A stretch of 64,000 bases of DNA from Rugalucina vietnamica (taxonomy: Eukaryota > Mollusca > Bivalvia > Lucinida > Lucinidae), in contig OZ024872.1 in NCBI GenBank assembly GCA_964017185.1, positions 44,150,188-44,214,187 of the forward strand, read 5' to 3'. Shown piece after piece: positions 59,701 through 64,000 of the stretch. The notes under the pieces are model-generated. The model made no database searches and was not told where the DNA came from. It saw only the letters and a list, made by a program, of their open reading frames with translations. Position 1 is the first letter of the stretch. Each line of letters opens with the position of its first letter. The position numbers and the translations under genes are program-made.

Positions 59701-61741
59701 GATAGACCAGACATTTACAGATAAAGTTTTCTTGTAATGGTGGACGGACGCCGTACCATTGGTTTACTAAGCTCACCCTGTAAGTCTTCGGCTTAGGTGG
59801 GCGTAAAGGTATACAACAAAACCTATCCAGTTGTTCATAAACATAGAGCATCCGCTACTCACCGCTTGAAAGCCAGTGATCGAGAGTTCGATCCTGCGCC
59901 TCTCCAGTCTTACGGATGAGATTTTAAACCTAAGCCCCGTCTCCATGAGACCCTCGGCTGTTGATGGGACTTTAAACAACAGCAAAAGTGTATCTTCATA
60001 TACCTCTAAATATTCATCATTCTACTTGAAACACCTTTTATCATTATAGTGGGTATATAGATCGTGAAGAAATCAAAGCCATAATGTGTCCAGACGCTAC
60101 AGATGATGAAGTAGATGAACTTCTCAATCTCGCAGATACCAATGGTGACGGCAAACTGGACTGTGATGGTAAAATGTTTACTTACAATTATGTCAGGTAA
60201 TGGTCGGGAATCGCAAATACAGAAGTTTCACGGCACAGTTAAGCATTTTTGCGGGGCTTGGTATAGCTCTGTCACACATTCACGTAACAGCGGCGTATCG
60301 CTCGCGTATCTATGAAAATGTCGATACGCCGTATTTTGCTCGAGCGACGTATGTACCACGTGTGTACATGTGACGTTCCTGTTACGTTCCCGTGGCGTAT
60401 CCGTGACGTATCTGTATTTGTATGGAATTTCAATTTCGTATGTACGGCGTATCAAGGCGTATGTGCTACGTACATGTGACGTATGTATGGCGTATGAAGT
60501 GTATGCATGACGTATCTACGGCGTATGTACTAGGTTCCATTCTTATATGTGGCGTATCTGTTCTGTACCGATTGCATTTTAATACCTATGAGAACAAACG
60601 GTTGTGTTCACTTTGTTCATGCAATTCGCACATTATAGTTATGAATTATCAGAGGTCGAAGATGCAACCGCAGAAATCTAGATAATCTAGATTGACACCG
60701 AAGAAAAAAAAAACGAGGTGGTGGTGGTGGGGGGGGGGTCATCTCCAAGCCTAAGACGACATTAACAAAGACAAAGGCTACACCAAGCGTAGCCCTGAAA
60801 GAACCCTGCACGGCACCCCGAACCGTGAAAAACATCTGATCCATGACTTCGGAAAAACGAAAACATGCATATAGAAGCATTAGATTCTCTTGGAACGCCA
60901 CAAAATATTCCTAATACTCCTAATACGTCACACATACTCCACAGCAGCGAAACGTACATAGCACATACGTAGCACATACGCCATTGATACGCGAGATACG
61001 CCACACGTACGTCGCTGATACGCCGTAGATACGAAAAGAGTGTCGAGGATACGCCACACATACGTTGCAGATACGAAATGTTCGCTGTACATACGTCACG
61101 GCTACGTGGCATGTTAACCGCGACGTACGTGTGGTGTATCAGGAGTATGAGATACGTATCTACGGCGTACCTGCCACGTTGCTTTCGTATGTACCACGTA
61201 CATGCTATGAATTCAAGTGCACACATAAAAAACGTAGCACCTCGGCGTATGAGGAGTATGAGCTACGTATCGAGGAGTATGAGCTACGTATGCTCACGTA
61301 TGTACGACGTACGCGTGACGTACCTTTCGTATCTTGATACGCCGTAGATACGCGAGTCGATACGCGATAGTGTGACAGCGGCTTAACAAAACAAAATACA
61401 ATAAACGAAGAGAGAAAAGAATATCTTATATGTAAACACTTAGTCTAAAGTAAAGAAAGGTACAAGTAGGCAAAGATCAGGAAAAGGCGCAATCAGAAAA
61501 AGTTTCCCACTCCAAAAACCGAGGCACATAGAACACATAGAACACATAGTTACAAAAAGAACACATAGTTACATAATTCATGAAGCGAAACAAAGTGCGT
61601 ATCATAACTCAACATCCTGTAGATATAGCGAATACGCAGTATGTTTTGCATCTTAAACATGTTAAATGTTCTTATTATTTATCAAAATTTCTCCGTTTAT
61701 TTTCAGAGCTTGCCAAATTTATAACAGAAGTCCTTAACTGA
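53355..61741 (+). CDS. Calmodulin-like protein D, four canonical EF-hands
   Basis: Exons: ATG at 53355-53357 (donor gtaagt), 54652-54697, 56001-56144, 56560-56695, 60050-60168 and 61707-61741 (stop 61739-61741). They sum to 483 nt, or 160 residues plus stop. Exon 2 encodes SQEKGTSKISEENMK, then joins YKDIFETFD. The loops are DDNQDGCLCLEE, DKDTNGTIDFQE, DTDGNGYIDREE and DTNGDGKLDCDE, all with canonical ligands. EF3 is split between loop residues 5 and 6 and its Asn codon is assembled as aa|t. EF4's Glu is split g|ag, as in the sister genes. The linker has a charged helix (TPEEQKEKMKETLKEFQKL). The 3' splice site of the first EF exon lies in a six-copy 34-bp repeat. Cytosolic Ca2+ sensor inferred; partner unknown. 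The exon 1 assignment rests on phase and donor quality. Confidence 0.87.
53750..54320. repeat. Two ~320-bp direct repeats (atcaagatggc / ccaagatggcc)
   Basis: gtgacatcttgtcaccattgagcaatttg...gcccgtatacggaaaacagtaatt at 53780 recurs diverged at 54090. Each unit ends with gatggccgccagaataaagg. Lies in intron 1 of gene D. Confidence 0.55.
54717..54975. mobile_element. M1 MITE copy 16
   Basis: Left end gcatcaggaaaaatccgtg, core with a duplicated ggcaaggcggttctaacat block, right end acaagttttcgaaatgg. Starts 19 nt after the exon 2 donor of gene D. Confidence 0.7.
55010..55222. mobile_element. M1 MITE copy 17 (diverged)
   Basis: aaatatcccctgggtataaaggg, aaaacataggatgtgggttc / gtacccacaatctatgttttt, gcatgagcaagtttgcgtaa. 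A still more eroded copy may be at 55676-55810. Confidence 0.6.
55815..56018 (+). repeat. Six tandem 34-bp units across the intron/exon junction of gene D
   Basis: Unit starts gttttcgtaatactag at 55815, 55849, 55883, 55917, 55951 and 55985. Each contains an AG acceptor (AG ending at 55830, 55864, 55898, 55932, 55966 and 56000) followed by ggtacaaagacatcttt; the first two copies have gatac. Only the sixth copy continues into the real EF-hand exon. The unit length is 33+1, so use of any nearby upstream AG shifts or stops the frame. Confidence 0.9.
56728..56782. repeat. (GT)n microsatellite
   Basis: GT/GC-GT run 28 nt after the donor of gene D's EF2 exon. A 63-residue frame runs through it but is not used. 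Confidence 0.8.
56920..57012. repeat. M2 MITE internal fragment
   Basis: aatgagaaaaccagcatatgcgaaaac ... cagcgctttgttttcgctacatggatag, without the right half. An M3 terminus follows directly at 57014-57068. Confidence 0.5.
57340..57512 (-). repeat. M3 arm (reverse)
   Basis: tgcctatttgggaatagctgctcac ... gtcctgatcattgcctacttgtacct. With the terminus at 57014-57068 it may be the remains of one M3 element. Confidence 0.55.
57664..58669. mobile_element. ~1-kb element with long TIRs and TA target (Tc1/mariner-like)
   Basis: Perfect outer TIRs of at least 30 bp, TACTTAACGACACTTCCAAC and its complement, lie between TA dinucleotides (57662-57663 and 58670-58671). Similarity of the arms continues for roughly 200 bp (tgaaaatcgcagggatgatag / ctatcgtccctgcaattttca). 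No transposase. Nested in intron 4 of gene D. Confidence 0.75.
58775..58850 (+). repeat. SINE-like block, copy 1
   Basis: gccagtgatcgagagttcgatctggacttctccagtct, with a B-box-like agttcgatc. A second copy is at 59860-59945. Source tRNA not identifiable. Confidence 0.35.
59860..59945 (+). repeat. SINE-like block, copy 2
   Basis: gaaagccagtgatcgagagttcgatcctgcgcctctccagt, matching 58775-58850. It lies ~105 nt before gene D's EF3/4 exon. Confidence 0.35.
60269..61378. mobile_element. CGTA-rich TIR element
   Basis: Outer TIRs CTGTCACAC / GTGTGACAG. The interior is dozens of variants of cgtatctacggcgtatg in both orientations, with ggtgg/C-rich text at 60715-60740. Frames over it are low complexity. 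It occupies most of the last intron of gene D. No clear target duplication. Confidence 0.65.
61456..61530 (+). repeat. M3 terminal fragment
   Basis: aaaggtacaagtaggcaaagatcaggaaaaggcgcaatc ... aaaaaccgaggcac. Confidence 0.6.
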
Positions 61742-61792
61742 TACTGGAGAATATGTTCTATACAGAGGATCACAAACATCTCACGACTTATT

Positions 61793-62029
61793 GAGCCGAG
61801 TCATGAGAAACCGGTCTTTATTGTGTTTGAGCGGTCCGACACAAACCCGTATGTACTACTAGAAGGCTAGTTTTCAGCTTAAAATTTTGGATTTTAGAAT
61901 AAGAGGGATTGTAATATTTGGATTGTGTAGCAAAATCAAAGGCGCTGATCAGCTGGGAAGTCACTGCGCAGCTGATCTGCGTCTTTGTTTTCGCATTATG
62001 CAAATTCCGGATTTCTCATGGCGCGGTTC
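61793..62029. mobile_element. M2 MITE copy (diverged), downstream of gene D
   Basis: GAGCCGAGTCATG start and GCGCGGTTC end, core ggcgctgatcagctgg ... cagctgatctgcgtc. Starts 52 nt after the gene D stop. Confidence 0.7.
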
Positions 62030-62373
62030 AATTAAAATTTCAGCTTTTAAAATGTATCTGATCAGCACTGTGACGTGTTGTTGCTCATTATTGTATATCA
62101 AAATACAGTGTAGCAAATACAGATCCGTTATTAGGTGTCAATTTCTTAAGTAATTTGTATTTACATTTTACGGCTGTAAAGTGACATTGGCTACATGTAC
62201 ATGTATACTTGTGGGAACTTCTTTAAATAACATGTTACACAGTTGTCAATGCTTATTCGTTTAAACAACACCACTATACTAGTTTCCAGTAAAATTAAAG
62301 TCTTTAGATAATGGCCTTCAGAATGTACACGAAGTATAATGTGTTATCTTATTCTCGACTACTTATTACTCAG

Positions 62374-62379
62374 TTTATT
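62374..62379 (-). promoter_or_regulatory. Poly(A) signal of the C1q gene
   Basis: TTTATT on the + strand (AATAAA on the coding strand), ~115 nt past the stop codon. Confidence 0.6.
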
Positions 62380-62491
62380 ACACATTCCCTACAGTAACAG
62401 TTTTTATCCATTGGATCTCGTATACATGTAAGCCGAATATAGGTTTAATCGGAAACCACGAAATTCACCACGCATACTAGTCTGTGTCTTC

Positions 62492-63295
62492 TCACTTTGC
62501 GACCAGAAAGCCAGAGAAACTATTCATACGGTGAATGTCGTCAAACAGAACTGATCCAGAACTAATATATGTTACTTTTAGAAACACCTGACTCCCTCTC
62601 TGGAGGCGAGCCAACGCAGATCCAGAATGACACACGTGATAGTCTTTAGCTGCTGACGCAAACCTTCCCAGTACACCCTCGTCCGCCATGAACGCGACAT
62701 AAATGGCTTTATTGTAATATGTACAAAGTGTTGCATGAAATACATATATACCATCAACTGGAACGGTAAACTGGCCCGTTCCTGTTTTGTAGAAGCCACC
62801 CTCGTTCAGTCGCATATGTTTAAAGATGATTGTATTACCATTAGACGAAGACGAGCTGGAACTCTCGTAGGCCGAGAAACCGATGAAAGGTCGTTGATCA
62901 CCATCAGTGAGCGAGCTACTGAGGTTTTTAACTTGAGATGTTAAATGTCCAATAGCGTGATTAGAAACATCCAGGGAATTTTGCAGTGTTGCAGTTGACT
63001 CCTTAGATTCAGTTATTATGGCCTCAATCTTAGTTTCCAAGTCCAAGTTTTTCTTCACAAGGTCTTCAATTCGTTGGTTTTGCTCTTCAATTCGTTGATT
63101 TTGTTCTTTGTTAGCATGTTCAGAGTCCAAAAGTTTCTGCAAAACTTTGTATTCATAATCGAAACGACAATTGCCTTGTGGTTCTTGTTCATTCATGTGA
63201 GATAATCCTTGGTTGGCCATTAAAACCATGGTAACACATAGATTTTGGATCAGAAACAACATGGTAAATGAATTTGCGAACACGAAACAGTGCAT
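62492..63295 (-). CDS. C1q domain-containing protein, secreted, with coiled coil
   Basis: A single-exon 267-residue protein. Residues 1-30 are hydrophobic and serve as a signal peptide; Met12 (MLFLIQ) is an alternative start giving a more typical signal. Residues ~48-125 form a heptad-rich coiled coil with a doubled EQNQRIE motif, probably for trimerisation in place of collagen. Residues ~135-267 are a globular C1q domain: FIGFSAY, a seven-Ser loop at 145-151, GFYKTGTGQFTVPVDGIYVF, LARLQRGSQVFLKV and the terminal FSGFLVAK. Members of this family, greatly expanded in bivalves, act as secreted lectin-like recognition proteins; the ligand here is unknown. Upstream is a TATA box, downstream a poly(A) signal. 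It is transcribed toward gene D (convergent), with stops ~750 bp apart. Intact. Confidence 0.93.
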   Translation of the reverse strand: MHCFVFANSFTMLFLIQNLCVTMVLMANQGLSHMNEQEPQGNCRFDYEYKVLQKLLDSEHANKEQNQRIEEQNQRIEDLVKKNLDLETKIEAIITESKESTATLQNSLDVSNHAIGHLTSQVKNLSSSLTDGDQRPFIGFSAYESSSSSSSNGNTIIFKHMRLNEGGFYKTGTGQFTVPVDGIYVFHATLCTYYNKAIYVAFMADEGVLGRFASAAKDYHVCHSGSALARLQRGSQVFLKVTYISSGSVLFDDIHRMNSFSGFLVAK

Positions 63296-63348
63296 TGTCT
63301 GCTCTCAGTATCAGAGAAACGAACTTGCGATATTCAAAATGTCTGAGC

Positions 63349-63356
63349 ATTATATA
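63349..63356 (-). promoter_or_regulatory. TATA box of the C1q gene
   Basis: TATATAAT on the coding strand, ~55 nt before the first ATG. This would place the transcript start ~25-30 nt before the ATG. Confidence 0.55.
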
Positions 63357-63667
63357 GCATTTGCGTTGTCATCTTCGTTACGCTCGTCACAAAAAAATGT
63401 TTTCTTTGGGTTCCATTCAGAGAAGACTGGACTGTATAGCCATAAAAGATGGCCAAAATGATTTACCTGGCCATCCAAAATCGTTGTGGAATTTCTACAG
63501 TGTATGTGCAGTAGAGAAGCACACGAATCAGCTTAATTGTAACGGCAGAACTGACCATCTGAGTTTGTTTCTTTATCTGCAGCCATAAGGGTTTATTATG
63601 ATTGGGCTCAATATTAGGGTTGAGCCAGCTTTGGGCATTAAATCAATCAATCATCTGTACACCTTAC

Positions 63668-63825
63668 ATCAGGATAACATGTCTATCAATAGTAAATACC
63701 ATTTTATATAGTAAAACTGTGGTATACAAGATTAAACAAACTTTCTTATTTTTGATACAAAACATAGATTGAGGGCACTCAAAACATAGATTCAGGGCAC
63801 TCGTTAGAACTGCCTCGGTAGGTCT
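63668..63825. mobile_element. M1 MITE copy (truncated)
   Basis: catcaggataacatgtctat start, then a duplicated aaaacatagattnagggcactc block and gaactgcctcgg. The right half is missing. Confidence 0.6.
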
Positions 63826-64000
63826 GATTTTTTAATTTCTTATACAAGAATTCACCGACTTCATGTGTCTTTTATGCATGTAATGTTTGTCTTATATTGT
63901 GTTAAATGAATCTTAAAATCGGCGAACCCTTAAACACATTAGTTCATCTCTTAAGCAGAGCAGGCATAAATTAATTGCGCCAAAGTTGTCTTTTATTCAG

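Noticed and set aside
59364..59851. 100-116-residue reverse frames
   Set aside because: They run through dispersed repeat text shared with other mollusc-type repeats and hold no recognised motif.
60762..61226. 154-residue reverse frame
   Set aside because: Encoded by the CGTA-word repeat; composition is periodic and a similar frame exists on the other strand.

Overview
This is eukaryotic, AT-rich, intron-rich DNA from an invertebrate, most likely a bivalve mollusc. Exons have GT-AG introns and no bacterial operon signals are present. A secreted C1q-domain gene, the style of the non-LTR reverse transcriptase remnant, and the very high load of short palindromic DNA transposons all fit a mussel, clam or oyster type genome. 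The species cannot be named from the sequence alone.

Six genes can be supported. (1) At 307-10406 (+), seven exons encode the C-terminal ~354 residues of an acyl-CoA thioesterase / BAAT-family enzyme. It has an intact Ser-Asp-His triad and ends in SKL, a peroxisomal targeting signal. Its first exon lies upstream of the window. (2-5) Four calmodulin-like four-EF-hand genes stand head to tail on the + strand: A (18177-20408), B (23384-37056), C (38744-44539) and D (53355-61741). I assembled them exon by exon. Each adds up to a whole number of codons, and they share intron positions and phases. For B, C and D the start codon appears to be the last codon of exon 1, with B and D better supported than C. 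A and D have four canonical EF loops, C has one altered loop, and in B all four loops are degenerate. (6) At 62492-63295 (-) lies an intact single-exon C1q-domain protein with a signal peptide and coiled coil, a TATA box upstream and a poly(A) signal downstream.

Almost everything else is mobile DNA. Two MITE families dominate: M1 (~270 bp, palindromic core, about 17 copies) and M2 (~235 bp, termini GAGCC...GGCTC, about 17 copies, 4-bp target duplications). A third family, M3, is a long-armed foldback element. Larger elements include a 1.25-kb hAT-type element with a perfect 8-bp target duplication (11609-12855), a 933-bp element with a 6-bp duplication (15486-16418), a 964-bp TIR element (16734-17697), a 1.2-kb palindrome (20603-21778), a TTAA-flanked element (50031-52325), a ~4-kb element with ~700-bp inverted arms (45980-49989), a TA-flanked element (57664-58669) and a CGTA-rich element (60269-61378). 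The TTAA element and the 4-kb element both interrupt one old reverse-transcriptase sequence. Several elements carry tandem arrays with ~190-bp units, the largest in intron 2 of gene B.

Two patterns stand out. MITE ends lie 15-50 nt from a surprisingly large share of the splice sites and stop codons in these genes. In gene D, a 34-bp unit spanning the intron/exon junction of the first EF-hand exon is repeated six times, giving five decoy 3' splice sites immediately upstream of the real one.
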